A DNA stretch of 64,000 nt from JAGOLU01 sp037138475 (GCA_037138475.1 JBAXII010000001.1:43595-107594), one strand, 5' to 3'; shown: positions 17,354 to 26,183, numbered from the stretch's first letter. The notes: a model not told the origin generated them from the sequence alone. Made by a program: numbers and translations.

Positions 17354-18283
17354 TTAGGCAAGCTCAACACCCATCTTCTTGAGTTCGTCATTGATGAGAT
17401 CGATTGATTTGCGTCCGACACCTTTGAGTCCTACGAGATCTGACTTGCCACGTGCGATGAGGTCAGATACGGTCTCGATCTTTTCACGGAGCAGTGCATT
17501 GATCACGCGTGATGGCAGGTTCAGTTCGTCGATGATGGTCTCGAGTACTTTGGACTTACTATCATTTTGCGCACTAGGAAGTACCGGCACCTCTTCTTGA
17601 ACTACAGGGGTATCTTTGCCTGACAATACATGAGTAAAGTGCTCTACGATGATGCCTGACACTTTCTTCAAAACCTCTTGAGGACTGATGCTGCCATCGG
17701 TGGTCACCTCAAGTGTGAGCTTCTCATAGTTTGATTTTCTTCCAACACGTGCATCTTCAACGGTGAAATTGACGAGCTTGACTGGGGAGAATGAAGCATC
17801 GATGGCAATAAATCCTGTCTCAGTTTCGGTGCGTTCCTCAGTTGGACTGAATCCATACCCAAGTTCAACGATAGCTTCAAAGTCAACTTTGCCTTTTTCT
17901 GCGGTGATTTCAGCGATATGAAGATCTTTGTTTACGATTTGCAGATCACCCTCGATATCGGCTGCAGTGATCTTGCCTACACCCTTTGCGATGAGACTGA
18001 TCGTGTGTTTACCTTCTTTTGGTGCTACAAATCTGACTTTCTTGAGGTTTAAGACGATGTCAAGGATAGACTCTTTGACTCCAGGAAGTGTGGTGAAAAG
18101 ATGAGACACACCTGCAAACTTTACTGCGGTGACAGCAGCACCTGGGACTGCTGAAAGGAGCGTGCGACGATAGGTGTTACCCATGGTCTGACCAAATCCT
18201 TGAGCCAATGGCTCAAATACAAAGGTAGTTTGTACTCCATCTTGAACCTCAGTTTGTTGTGTGAAAAAAGCAGGTGTATACAT
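17354..18283 (-). CDS. rpoA: RNA polymerase alpha subunit
   Basis: 309 residues from the ATG at 18283, which avoids overlap with rpsD. The alpha N-terminal domain (GFGQTMGNTYRRTLLSAVPG) drives dimerisation and holds beta and beta'; a linker rich in Val, Glu and Ser follows; the C-terminal domain has the two helix-hairpin-helix parts (KIETVSDLIARGKSDLVGLK, GVGRKSIDLINDELKKMG) that contact UP elements and activators. Retention of the C-terminal domain means promoter UP elements may matter in this genome. Length is normal. Confidence 0.97.
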   Translation of the reverse strand: MYTPAFFTQQTEVQDGVQTTFVFEPLAQGFGQTMGNTYRRTLLSAVPGAAVTAVKFAGVSHLFTTLPGVKESILDIVLNLKKVRFVAPKEGKHTISLIAKGVGKITAADIEGDLQIVNKDLHIAEITAEKGKVDFEAIVELGYGFSPTEERTETETGFIAIDASFSPVKLVNFTVEDARVGRKSNYEKLTLEVTTDGSISPQEVLKKVSGIIVEHFTHVLSGKDTPVVQEEVPVLPSAQNDSKSKVLETIIDELNLPSRVINALLREKIETVSDLIARGKSDLVGLKGVGRKSIDLINDELKKMGVELA

Positions 18284-18287
18284 AGGG

Positions 18288-18908
18288 TTATTTGGAATAG
18301 AACTCAATAATAAGTCGGACATTGATCAACTTTTCTATAGAGTCTGTGGTTGGTGATTGAAGCACCTCAGCAGATACGCCATCACGCTTGATCCACGAAG
18401 GAGGAACTATGTCCTTACGGGCGAGACTCGCTTCTACAGTAGGGATTTTTGCTACCTTTTCTGAGCCAAGACTGATCTTCTGTCCTACCTTGATTTCGTA
18501 TGAAGGGATCGAAAGCTTGTGGTCATTTACTTTTACATTTCCATGAGTGACGAGCTGACGAGCTGCAGCACGAGTTGGCGCAAAGCCAGCACGATATACT
18601 GCGTTGTCGAGGCGTGACTCCATAAGCGAACAGAGCAAGTTGCCGGTGTTACCCTTTGCTTTCTTTGCACGATCAAAGTAGTTGCCCATTTGACGCTCAC
18701 TGACTCCGTACATAAAGCGAAGCTTTTGCTTCTCACGCAACTGTTTTGAGTGTTCAGATGTCTTTCTGCGTGTATTGAGCCCGTGCTCTCCAGGAGGCAC
18801 TGTCAACTTACTCATCAGTTTGTTGTGATTTTTGGAACCAAAAGTCTTGAGTTCCAAGTCAACCCCATTTCGTCTAGCGAGACGATTGCGTGGACCGGTA
18901 TATCTCAT
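18288..18908 (-). CDS. rpsD: 30S ribosomal protein S4
   Basis: 206 residues: MRYTGPRNRLARRNGVDLEL start, EKQKLRFMYGVSERQMGNYF, and the S4 RNA-binding domain (SRLDNAVYRAGFAPTRAAAR, QLVTHGNVKVN). It nucleates assembly of the 5' domain of 16S rRNA. The N-terminal zinc cysteines of C+ type S4 are absent. It is followed by rpoA after 4 bp. Confidence 0.96.
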   Translation of the reverse strand: MRYTGPRNRLARRNGVDLELKTFGSKNHNKLMSKLTVPPGEHGLNTRRKTSEHSKQLREKQKLRFMYGVSERQMGNYFDRAKKAKGNTGNLLCSLMESRLDNAVYRAGFAPTRAAARQLVTHGNVKVNDHKLSIPSYEIKVGQKISLGSEKVAKIPTVEASLARKDIVPPSWIKRDGVSAEVLQSPTTDSIEKLINVRLIIEFYSK

Positions 18909-18985
18909 AATGTACTATAAGCAAAATATCAAATATCAAATATCATGAAAAAAGATTCATGATCTCTCAGATTTGAAATTTTAAA

Positions 18986-19372
18986 TCAGACACGTCTCAA
19001 TTTTGGTGCGCGAACACCATTGTGTGGGACGGGGGTAACGTCTACGATTTTTTCGACGTCACATCCACATGCTCTCATGACTCGAAGGGCTGCTTCGCGT
19101 CCTGGACCAATTCCACGTACGTATATGTCTATTTTTCTGACACCGTGATCCATCTTTGCTTTTTGCATAGCTGCATCTGCGGTGATCGTGGCTGCGTGAG
19201 GGGTAGATTTGCGAGTACCAGTGAATCCGTGCATACCAGTGGATGCGACGATGACGGGGTTATTGGCCTGGTCGGCGATGGTGACGATAGTGTTATTAAA
19301 CGTGGCGGTGATATGCACGTTTGCGAAATCTATCTGTCTCTTCTGTTTGGATGGTGACTTGGTTGGTGGCAT
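18986..19372 (-). CDS. rpsK: 30S ribosomal protein S11
   Basis: 128 residues: ANVHITATFNNTIVTIADQA, ASTGMHGFTGTRKSTPHAA and the C-terminal DVTPVPHNGVRAPKLRRV are typical of S11, which lines the platform of the small subunit. It follows rpsM by 2 bp. It is separated from rpsD by 77 bp containing an AT-rich short direct repeat (ATCAAAT). Confidence 0.97.
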   Translation of the reverse strand: MPPTKSPSKQKRQIDFANVHITATFNNTIVTIADQANNPVIVASTGMHGFTGTRKSTPHAATITADAAMQKAKMDHGVRKIDIYVRGIGPGREAALRVMRACGCDVEKIVDVTPVPHNGVRAPKLRRV

Positions 19373-19374
19373 AG

Positions 19375-19803
19375 TTATTTCTTAGCTGCTGGTGCAGGAG
19401 CTGCTGCTTTGGCTGCTTCAACTTTGACTTGATCTTCTTTCTTGAGTGCGCCGACGGTCTTTCTCTTTCCTCTCTTGGTACGCGCATTTGACTTTGTGCG
19501 CTGACCATTGACAGGGAGATTGCGAATGTGTCTGATACCTCGGTAACAACCGATCTCTTTGAGTCTCTTGATGTTCTCGGTCACTTCTTCACGGAGGTCA
19601 CCTTCGACTTTGATGTTTGACTCGATAGCTACTGAGATCTTCTTCAGCTGCTCCTCGGTGATATCCTTGATGCGCACAGATCCATCGACCTTTGCCTGGG
19701 CGAGGACCTTTTTTGCATTGGTACGACCAATACCCTTTAGAAGGGTAAGGGAATAATCAATTCGTTTTGCATCTGGTAGAACCATTCCAAAAATACGTGC
19801 CAT
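19375..19803 (-). CDS. rpsM: 30S ribosomal protein S13
   Basis: 142 residues: MARIFGMVLPDAKRIDYSLT, a helix-two-turn-helix region (LKGIGRTNAKKVLAQAKV) and the basic NLPVNGQRTKSNARTKRGKR tail that touches the P-site tRNA. A further Lys/Ala-rich extension (VEAAKAAAPAPAAKK) makes it about 20 residues longer than E. coli S13. The ATG is 3 bp after the rpmJ stop codon. Confidence 0.96.
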   Translation of the reverse strand: MARIFGMVLPDAKRIDYSLTLLKGIGRTNAKKVLAQAKVDGSVRIKDITEEQLKKISVAIESNIKVEGDLREEVTENIKRLKEIGCYRGIRHIRNLPVNGQRTKSNARTKRGKRKTVGALKKEDQVKVEAAKAAAPAPAAKK

Positions 19804-19806
19804 AGG

Positions 19807-19920
19807 TTATCCTTGTCGTTGACGACATTTTGAATTTTTACATACGTTCTGCATACGTCCACGACGGACCACTATGCGACAACTGGGACATCTTTTTTTG
19901 ACTGCTGAGTGTGATTTCAT
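19807..19920 (-). CDS. rpmJ: 50S ribosomal protein L36
   Basis: A 37-codon gene between infA and rpsM. It reads MKSHSAVKKRCPSC, then a basic stretch with GRMQNVC and ends KCRQRQG, with three zinc-type cysteines in the C-x2-C-x12-C arrangement plus a final Cys in KNSKC. L36 binds domain VI of 23S rRNA. The infA-rpmJ-rpsM order is the standard one. Confidence 0.95.
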   Translation of the reverse strand: MKSHSAVKKRCPSCRIVVRRGRMQNVCKNSKCRQRQG

Positions 19921-19922
19921 GG

Positions 19923-20156
19923 TTAGTTTGCTTGTCTGAAAATAATGCGACCTCTCCCCAAATCATAAGGAGTGACTTCGAACCTGACCTTGTCACCTGG
20001 CATAATCTTGATATAGTGCTTTCGCATTTTACCAGACAAATAGCAAAGTATGACGGTTTCTGTGTCCTTCAGCTTCACCTCAAAGAGCGTGTTTGGAAGA
20101 CTTTTGAGTACTTCTCCCTCACCAACGGCTACTTGATGTGTGGGCTGACTAGTCAT
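19923..20156 (-). CDS. infA: Translation initiation factor IF-1
   Basis: 77 residues with an OB fold: GEGEVLKSLPNTLFEVKLKD, LSGKMRKHYIKIMPGDKVRF and the end YDLGRGRIIFRQ are close to bacterial IF-1. It blocks the A site during initiation. The N-terminus (MTSQPTHQVAV) is a few residues longer than usual. It lies between map and rpmJ as in many bacteria. Confidence 0.95.
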   Translation of the reverse strand: MTSQPTHQVAVGEGEVLKSLPNTLFEVKLKDTETVILCYLSGKMRKHYIKIMPGDKVRFEVTPYDLGRGRIIFRQAN

Positions 20157-20180
20157 ATATGAGCTTTAAATTGTACCACA

Positions 20181-20936
20181 TCAGGTGAAAATATCTACGC
20201 CATTTGGAGTGATGTGGACAGTATGCTCAAAGCACGCAGCAAGGCTCCCATCAGCCGTATCTAGGGACCATTTGTCTGGATTCTTCTGGATGATATCGGT
20301 GGTCGATTCGCTATAGATGATCTCGATGGCAGCCACAAAATCAGGCTCAATGAGGTATTCTTTGCCCTTCTTGTGACTGACAAAGTTGGGGATATAGGGG
20401 TCCTCGTGAAGGTTTTTCCCTATGCCATGTCCCGTGAGGTCTCGGAGCACCTGATACCCTGCACCGTGAATGCAGCGTTCCATGGTCTGACCCACGATCG
20501 AGAGCGGCGCTCCTACGCGAAGGATAGCTATGGTTTCTTCTAATGCCTTTTTTCCTGCCGCAAGAAACGCCTCCTTGCGAGGGTCAGCCACATGATCAAC
20601 GATGATAGTAGTAGCCCAGTCCGTATGATACCCCTGATACAGTCCGCCAATATCGACCGTGACGACATCTCCGGGCTTCAGGATACGTGAGGAAGGTATG
20701 GTGTGGACTGCCTGCTCATTGATCGCAATGCAGGTGTTCCACCTATATCCATCGACCGTTTTAAAAGAACCTTCGATCCCCGCCTCGCGCAGAAGGGTAG
20801 TTGCATGGGCGTCAATCGAAAGTGCGGTTTGACCAGATGTGATACTGGGGATCAACTGATCGGTGACTGCACGCAGTCGTTTGCCACACTCTCGCATGAT
20901 ATCAATCTCTGCGGGTTTTTTTGCGTAGGATGGCAT
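20181..20936 (-). CDS. map: Methionine aminopeptidase, type I
   Basis: Removes the initiator Met from new proteins. 251 residues of the pita-bread fold: the metal ligands fall in VVTVDIGGLYQGYHTDWATT (two Asp), GHGIGKNLHEDPYIPNF (His), a Glu in AAIEIIY and a Glu in AACFEHTVHIT. There is no N-terminal zinc finger, so it is type Ia. It sits between adk and infA as in the common spc-alpha layout. Confidence 0.95.
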   Translation of the reverse strand: MPSYAKKPAEIDIMRECGKRLRAVTDQLIPSITSGQTALSIDAHATTLLREAGIEGSFKTVDGYRWNTCIAINEQAVHTIPSSRILKPGDVVTVDIGGLYQGYHTDWATTIIVDHVADPRKEAFLAAGKKALEETIAILRVGAPLSIVGQTMERCIHGAGYQVLRDLTGHGIGKNLHEDPYIPNFVSHKKGKEYLIEPDFVAAIEIIYSESTTDIIQKNPDKWSLDTADGSLAACFEHTVHITPNGVDIFT

Positions 20937-20971
20937 GGGGATGTGATGAATAATTCTATGTATATATTTAT

Positions 20972-21081
20972 GTCATTGCGAGGAGTCCCCCCAATATGAC
21001 TGGGACGACGTGGCAATCTCAATTATATGGGAGATTGCTTCGTCTCCTGTCGCGTTAGACGCGACGGATCCTCGCAATGAC
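20972..21081. repeat. GTCATTGCGAGGA palindromic repeat, full copy
   Basis: Ends are GTCATTGCGAGGA and its inverse TCCTCGCAATGAC; inside, GGCAATCTC and GAGATTGC form a second inverted pair, so the whole 110 bp can fold into a long hairpin. A second full copy is at 35712-35818, and truncated copies lie inside radA (about 62900) and argS (about 61599). It fills the gap between map and the adenylate kinase gene. Confidence 0.88.
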
Positions 21082-21116
21082 GTGCTGCTGAAAATAGACA
21101 GTATGACTATGATGAG

Positions 21117-22244
21117 TTAACTAAAATATATCGATCGATAGACCTCTTCAAGTTTGTCATGGAACTCTACGAGGCTAAAGTTGTTCTTTACCATATAGTC
21201 AGCAAAAGCAATCAAATTGCCCATGTTCAGTTGGGTCAGTTGATTGAGATCACGCTCGACACTTGAAAGGCCTCTTCGATACTCGCGCCCCTTGCTCCTC
21301 TCATAGCGGATAGTTTTGTCAGTATGTATAGCGAGGACGACTACCAACACATCTTTGAAGTGTTCTTTTACATATGCATATTCTTCGAGGGTATACATGC
21401 CTCCGATGACTCCCATAGCATGATCTTTCAACATCTCGCGAATCTTTTTCTCCGATAGAATCGCCATACAAGCAGGTCCATGCTTTTGGCGAAACTCAAC
21501 CCGAAGCTTGCTATGCACAGCCTCAATATGCTCTAATTTGTGCTCATCCACATAATGATTGATGATGTTACTAAACGATACCTCAGGCAAACCCTTTGAT
21601 TTGAAAAACTCAATAGCTTCAGTTTTGCCTGAGCCGGGAAGGCCCGTGATGCAGATCAGTGTTTTCTTGTTTGGATTCCATTTGGTCAGATGATCCTCGA
21701 CGATGTCCTTCCCGAGCGACTTGAGTATCTCTTCATTTACTTTTTCGACCGAGAGCTGTGCATCGACGGTGGCAAGGAGTCCTTTCTTCTCATAGTACTC
21801 CAGTATCTTGGTGGTGTTCACCGTAAATAGATTGATGCGTTTTTGTACTGCTTGGATGGTATTGTCATCACGCACTTCCTGGTCACGCAGTGATATCCTC
21901 CAAAGCGCTTCCTTCTCGTCAATATGAAGGTAGATGACCTTGGTCAGTTTTTGTTTGAACTTCTTTGCCTGCACGACAGTTCGTGGAAATCCGTCAAGGA
22001 TAAATCCATGCACATACTCGGGACGCTTGAGATAGTCAAATACGATGTGGATCGTCTCCTCATCAGACACGAGCGATCCGGCATTGATGGTCTCTTTGAT
22101 GTGACGACCTAGATTAGTCTTTTCTTTGGCGATCTCGCGAAAAATATGTCCCGTCGAGAGGTATGGTACCTTGAGCTGTTTTGAAAGAAGATTGCCTTGT
22201 GTAGACTTACCCGCCCCTTGGATACCAAGAAGTACTATTTTCAT
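21117..22244 (-). CDS. adk: Adenylate kinase fused to a UPF0200-like P-loop kinase domain
   Basis: 375 residues from the ATG at 22244. Residues 1-185 are a short-LID adenylate kinase: Walker A (LGIQGAGKSTQ), NMP-binding STGHIFREIA, LDGFPRTVVQA and the RDQEVRDD region. Residues about 197-375 are a second P-loop domain (ICITGLPGSGKTEAIEFF, SFSNIINHYVDEHKLEH, RVEFRQKHGPACMAI, VIGGMYTLEEYAYVKEHF) that resembles the archaeal UPF0200 or dephospho-CoA-kinase-like group. The first domain should balance ATP, ADP and AMP; the partner's substrate is unknown. It sits where adk normally does, between secY and map. Confidence 0.85.
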   Translation of the reverse strand: MKIVLLGIQGAGKSTQGNLLSKQLKVPYLSTGHIFREIAKEKTNLGRHIKETINAGSLVSDEETIHIVFDYLKRPEYVHGFILDGFPRTVVQAKKFKQKLTKVIYLHIDEKEALWRISLRDQEVRDDNTIQAVQKRINLFTVNTTKILEYYEKKGLLATVDAQLSVEKVNEEILKSLGKDIVEDHLTKWNPNKKTLICITGLPGSGKTEAIEFFKSKGLPEVSFSNIINHYVDEHKLEHIEAVHSKLRVEFRQKHGPACMAILSEKKIREMLKDHAMGVIGGMYTLEEYAYVKEHFKDVLVVVLAIHTDKTIRYERSKGREYRRGLSSVERDLNQLTQLNMGNLIAFADYMVKNNFSLVEFHDKLEEVYRSIYFS

Positions 22245-22410
22245 GAGTGATTGAATTTTTTGATCTTTAGCAAATTTCAAATAATGGAATTTGGAGATTG
22301 TTTTTTCTTTGAGACTTCTGTTTGAGTCCCGCCACGGCGGGGCGAGTTAAGTCGAAATGAAAAAATATTCTCCAAATCAAAGATTTGTACAGATACAACT
22401 CAGCTATTAC

Positions 22411-22584
22411 TCACCCAAGCTTCTTCTTTTCCTTATGACTTTGATGGGAGTTACAGGTGGAACAAAACTTTGCCATCGCGAGTGCATCAGGAGTATTCAC
22501 TTTATTTTTAGTAGTCACATAGTTTTGTGATCCACACTTTGCACAGACGAGACCAGTTCGAACACGTGAGCTTTTTTTTGCCAT
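22411..22584 (-). CDS. rpmG: 50S ribosomal protein L33
   Basis: A 57-codon gene read directly from the minus strand: it starts MAKKSSRVRTGLVCAKCG, continues NYVTTKNKVN and FCSTCNSH, and ends HKEKKKLG. Two CxxC pairs (C-A-K-C and C-S-T-C) give the zinc-ribbon form of L33. Start context TATCCTATG. Its place between secY and adk is unusual; rpmG is normally elsewhere. Confidence 0.93.
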   Translation of the reverse strand: MAKKSSRVRTGLVCAKCGSQNYVTTKNKVNTPDALAMAKFCSTCNSHQSHKEKKKLG

Positions 22585-22608
22585 AGGATAAATTCAAATG
22601 AGAATCAT

Positions 22609-23904
22609 TTATAAAAATTTGTCGTAGTTTCTCGATGTCACTTGAGACTCGATGGTTTTCAAAGTCTCCAAGACTACCGATACTACTATCAGGATGCTTG
22701 TGCCACCCACGACCAACGAGGTGACTCCAGTGATCGCTGATATGATCGAAGGTATTATAGCAATAACACCGAGGAAAAATGCACCAACTGTGGTCAGCTT
22801 CATGATAACCTGTTGGAGATAGACTTTGGTATTTGCTCCTGGACGCACCCCAGGGATGAATCCCCCGTTCTTTTGTATCTCCTCTGCGATCTTTTGAGGA
22901 TTAAATACGATCATGGTATACACAAACGTAAAGGCTACTACGAGGATAAAGTACAACGAGCTATAGACGATGCTACCTGGCTGGAACGTGACCACGAGGA
23001 ATTTGGCAACTGCTTGCATCGTGGTGTTGGTCGAGTATTGAAAAAAGTTGCCAATCATCTGAGGAAATAGAACAAAAGATACGGCAAAAATAATTGGAAT
23101 CACGCCTGCTTGGTTTAGTTTCAAAGGAAGAAAGTTTGAAGCTGATTGATACATACGATTGCCTTGGATGCGCTTTGCATAGTATACGGGGATCTTTCTG
23201 ACGGCCTGACTGACATAAATGACTCCGGCGACCACCACGAATATGAGCAGTCCAAAGACTATGGTGTTTATCGCATTGTCTTGACTGGTGATGGTAGTCG
23301 TGCGAAGGAAGGTCGGCAATAGGCGGCTCACGATACCTGCAAAGATGATGAGCGAGATGCCGTTGCCAAGTCCGTACTCAGATATAAGCTCCCCAAACCA
23401 CATGAGGATATAGGTACCCGCTACCATCGTAGCGATAAACGAGACGAACTCCAGAAACGGAACTTGTCCGTTTTGTAACACGATCAAGTTATTATTTTTG
23501 AGCAGATAGAAAATGCCTACTGCCTGTACCAATGTCAGCGGGATTGTGAGAAATCGAGTGTATTGATTGATCTTGAAGCGTCCATACTCGCCTTCTTTTT
23601 GCAGTGCCTCAAGCTGTGGAAGGACCATGGTCAAAAGTTGTAGGATTATGGATGCGTTGATATAGGGATTGAGTCCCAGCGCCATGACTGAAAAGTTCAC
23701 CAGCGTTCCACCTGAAAATACGTCAAGGAGTGAAAGGAACTGGTTACTCGCAAAAAGCTGTCTCAAACTATCAAGTTTGATTATGGCAGTGGGGATATAG
23801 GTGAATACTCGAAATACGAGTATGAGAGAGAGAGTGACGATGATCTTGCGCCTGATGGCTTTGTCTTGCCAGACGGTTGCTATCCAGCGAGCTGCTGCAT
23901 TCAT
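22609..23904 (-). CDS. secY: Protein translocase subunit SecY
   Basis: The central channel of the Sec system. 431 residues with about ten transmembrane helices; the family signatures SVMALGLNPYINASIILQLL, the plug region and IYVSQAVRKIPVYYAKRI are present. It overlaps rplO by 4 bp (ATGA), so the two are translationally coupled. secD and secF are also in this window; secA, secE and secG are not. Confidence 0.96.
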   Translation of the reverse strand: MNAAARWIATVWQDKAIRRKIIVTLSLILVFRVFTYIPTAIIKLDSLRQLFASNQFLSLLDVFSGGTLVNFSVMALGLNPYINASIILQLLTMVLPQLEALQKEGEYGRFKINQYTRFLTIPLTLVQAVGIFYLLKNNNLIVLQNGQVPFLEFVSFIATMVAGTYILMWFGELISEYGLGNGISLIIFAGIVSRLLPTFLRTTTITSQDNAINTIVFGLLIFVVVAGVIYVSQAVRKIPVYYAKRIQGNRMYQSASNFLPLKLNQAGVIPIIFAVSFVLFPQMIGNFFQYSTNTTMQAVAKFLVVTFQPGSIVYSSLYFILVVAFTFVYTMIVFNPQKIAEEIQKNGGFIPGVRPGANTKVYLQQVIMKLTTVGAFFLGVIAIIPSIISAITGVTSLVVGGTSILIVVSVVLETLKTIESQVTSRNYDKFL

Positions 23905-24344
23905 GATAGTGAGAGAATTTTACCTCCAGCATTCGTAACGGCGAGCTTTACTGATTCTGATGCCGACACTGCCAAGGTGATAGCCTTGGTGATTGGCTTA
24001 TCAAGCAATACTTTGACACCTACAGTCAACGCGTCTGAAGGTACGAGATTGTGTTTGATCAAAAAATCCACTGTCACATCTTCTGTCGTATTTGCGAGCT
24101 GACTCAAGGGCACCACATATGCCTTTGGTGAGATGGCACGATTTTGTGACTTGCCGCGCATGAGTGGATACTTTTTTACGATTCTGCCTTGTCCACCTTC
24201 AAAGTGAAGTGGCATGGTGGTGCGAGCTGTCTGATGACGAGTGGTTCCCCGCCCAGACTTTGAACCACGTCCTGAACCGAGTCCACGACCACGGCGCTTA
24301 TATGCTTTGTCGACTTGTGGGGGGAGTGTATTGAGAAAATTCAT
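23901..24344 (-). CDS. rplO: 50S ribosomal protein L15
   Basis: 147 residues: the Gly/Arg-rich N-terminus (RRGRGLGSGRGSKSGRGT), FEGGQGRIVKKYPLMRGKSQ and the C-terminal VSASESVKLAVTNAGGKIL. A late-assembly large-subunit protein. It directly follows rpsE; rpmD (L30), which usually lies between them, is absent, as is usual in CPR genomes. Confidence 0.96.
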   Translation of the reverse strand: MNFLNTLPPQVDKAYKRRGRGLGSGRGSKSGRGTTRHQTARTTMPLHFEGGQGRIVKKYPLMRGKSQNRAISPKAYVVPLSQLANTTEDVTVDFLIKHNLVPSDALTVGVKVLLDKPITKAITLAVSASESVKLAVTNAGGKILSLS

Positions 24345-24390
24345 ATGCTGGGTGGGAAATGATTGTAACTGAATATATCAGTAATCTGTA

Positions 24391-24858
24391 TTATGCCTTT
24401 GCGGGGCGCTCTTTTAGCTTGCTAAATGCCTTCATGACTGCATAGGTGTTTGCGATCTGGTTACGAGAACCAAGCATTTTTCCTGATGCGTTGTATACAC
24501 CTGCAAGGTCAAAGAGCACGCGAGCGACTCCTCCGATTTTGAGTCCCGTACCTGCTGGTGCGGGCTTGAGGAGTATGCGAGCTGCTTTAAACTCACTCAA
24601 GATCTGATGAGGAATGCTTCCTTCAAACCGAGGAACATGAATCATGTGCTTGCGTGCATAGGTGGTGGCCTTTTGAAGTGCCTGGGGTACTTCGAGTCCG
24701 CGACCAAGTCCGATACCGACCTTGCCATTCTTGTCACCCACTGCCACGAGCGCAGAATAGGTTGCGTGATTGCCACCAGTGGTCTTCTTGGAGACGCGTC
24801 TCAAAAGAAGCGTTCTCTCTTCCATCCCGTCTGTGTTTTTTTCTCTTGCTGGTTTCAT
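24391..24858 (-). CDS. rpsE: 30S ribosomal protein S5
   Basis: 155 residues: EERTLLLRRVSKKTTGGNHA, SALVAVGDKNGKVGIGLGRG and GTGLKIGGVARVLFDLAGV are clear S5 motifs. It helps decoding fidelity and mRNA unwinding. The N-terminal arm is short. No rpmD follows; rplO starts 46 bp after its stop codon. Confidence 0.96.
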   Translation of the reverse strand: MKPAREKNTDGMEERTLLLRRVSKKTTGGNHATYSALVAVGDKNGKVGIGLGRGLEVPQALQKATTYARKHMIHVPRFEGSIPHQILSEFKAARILLKPAPAGTGLKIGGVARVLFDLAGVYNASGKMLGSRNQIANTYAVMKAFSKLKERPAKA

Positions 24859-24876
24859 AGAATGATGTGCGTACTA

Positions 24877-25224
24877 TTAAACTTGTATACCTACTGAACG
24901 GATGCCTTCTACAAATGCGGCGATACGACCTTGATAATGAAATCTACTACGATCTATAACCAACTGGGTGATCTTGAGCTTTTTGATCTGTTCTCCCAAC
25001 TGTGCGCCAGCTTGGGTGGCTGACTGAACTTTGGTGACATCTTTGGTATCAAATGATTGTGAGGATGCCATAGCCAGCGTCTTGCCAGCGGCATCATCTA
25101 TGACCTGTGCATAGATAAATTTGTTTGAACGGTGCAATGCAACACGAGGCTTCTCTGCGGTGCCTGAGATATTTTTACTGACACGTGCTTTTCGGCGATA
25201 GAGTCTGGGAATAAGTTTTTTCAT
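24877..25224 (-). CDS. rplR: 50S ribosomal protein L18
   Basis: 115 residues: RKARVSKNISGTAEKPRVAL, HRSNKFIYAQVIDDAAGKTL and the end FHYQGRIAAFVEGIRSVGI are diagnostic. L18 binds 5S rRNA together with L5. Normal position between rplF and rpsE. Start context ATACCTATG. Confidence 0.96.
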   Translation of the reverse strand: MKKLIPRLYRRKARVSKNISGTAEKPRVALHRSNKFIYAQVIDDAAGKTLAMASSQSFDTKDVTKVQSATQAGAQLGEQIKKLKITQLVIDRSRFHYQGRIAAFVEGIRSVGIQV

Positions 25225-25247
25225 AGGTATATGATATGTTTGTTAGA

Positions 25248-25787
25248 TTAGGCTGTCTTGACTTTCTTGCCTGGCTTGAGCTTCACTACTTCGCCCAGAT
25301 ATCGGATACCTTTGCCTTTGTATGCATCTGGTGGTCTGATCGAGCGGACACGATGAGCTGCTTCGCCAACGAGTTGCTTGTCTACTCCTGAGATAGTAAG
25401 CATGGTGATGCTGTCTGCGACATAGGTCAATCCCTCAATCTTAGGGAACACGACTTGATGTGAAAAGCCTACTTTGAATACTGCTTCTCCACCTTTGACG
25501 GATACTCCAAATCCTGTACCTACTACTTCCAACTTTTTTTCCCATCCTTTGACTACTCCGTGTACTGCATTTGCGATGAGTGAACGAAAGAGTCCATGCA
25601 GTGCCTTGACCGTTTTGGTCTCTGCATTGCGCTTTACGATAAGTTTGTTTTCCACAACAGAAGCTGACAGCACTTTTGGAATCTCGATGGTTTGTGAGCC
25701 CTTTGGACCATTAACCAAGACCTTTTGACCTTCGACGGTCACTTTGGTCTGATCAAGGGGGATAGGGCTATTTCCAATTTTAGACAT
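25248..25787 (-). CDS. rplF: 50S ribosomal protein L6
   Basis: 179 residues, two repeated L6 domains; MSKIGNSPIPL start, VNGPKGSQTIEIPKVL, and the C-terminal IRPPDAYKGKGIRYLGEVVK. Located near the GTPase centre of the large subunit. Normal position between rpsH and rplR, with 9 bp from rpsH. Confidence 0.96.
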   Translation of the reverse strand: MSKIGNSPIPLDQTKVTVEGQKVLVNGPKGSQTIEIPKVLSASVVENKLIVKRNAETKTVKALHGLFRSLIANAVHGVVKGWEKKLEVVGTGFGVSVKGGEAVFKVGFSHQVVFPKIEGLTYVADSITMLTISGVDKQLVGEAAHRVRSIRPPDAYKGKGIRYLGEVVKLKPGKKVKTA

Positions 25788-25796
25788 ACGTGATAC

Positions 25797-26183
25797 TTAC
25801 CAAATAGTAAACAATAACTCTCCACCTACTCCTGCTTTCTTTGCCTCAGAACCCGTCAATACACCCTTGGTGGTGGTGAGGATGGCGACACCCATACCAT
25901 TGAGCACCTTGGGGATCATCTTTGATTCAAAATATTGCTTCTGTCCTGGCTTTGAAATGAGCTTCACATCGGTCATCATGGGGCTGTCTTTGACATATCC
26001 CAGCTGTACTACAGCCATGGTCTTTGCACCTGTGGTGACTACTTCAAAAGACGTGATGTACTTTTGAGCTACTAGTTTTTCAAGTACTGCTTTTACGGTC
26101 TTTGAACACTTTACCTCCACAGACTCGCGTGAGGCAAGGTATCCATTCTTGATTCTGATGATTGCATCGATTACGGACTTCAT
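25797..26183 (-). CDS. rpsH: 30S ribosomal protein S8
   Basis: 128 residues: MKSVIDAIIRIKNGYLASRE and the C-terminal GVAILTTTKGVLTGSEAKKA plus GGELLFTIW match S8, which binds the central domain of 16S rRNA. Its upstream neighbour is rpsS instead of the usual rpsN, because S19 has moved into this slot. Confidence 0.96.
   Translation of the reverse strand: MKSVIDAIIRIKNGYLASRESVEVKCSKTVKAVLEKLVAQKYITSFEVVTTGAKTMAVVQLGYVKDSPMMTDVKLISKPGQKQYFESKMIPKVLNGMGVAILTTTKGVLTGSEAKKAGVGGELLFTIW

Noticed and set aside
20972..21081. Structured ncRNA between map and adk
   Set aside because: The long hairpin is a copy of a dispersed palindrome also found at 35712 and inside genes, so it is a repeat rather than a unique RNA gene.
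22315..22345. tRNA T-arm-like TTTGAGTCCCGCC
   Set aside because: No acceptor or anticodon arm can be formed around it; it belongs to a GC palindrome.
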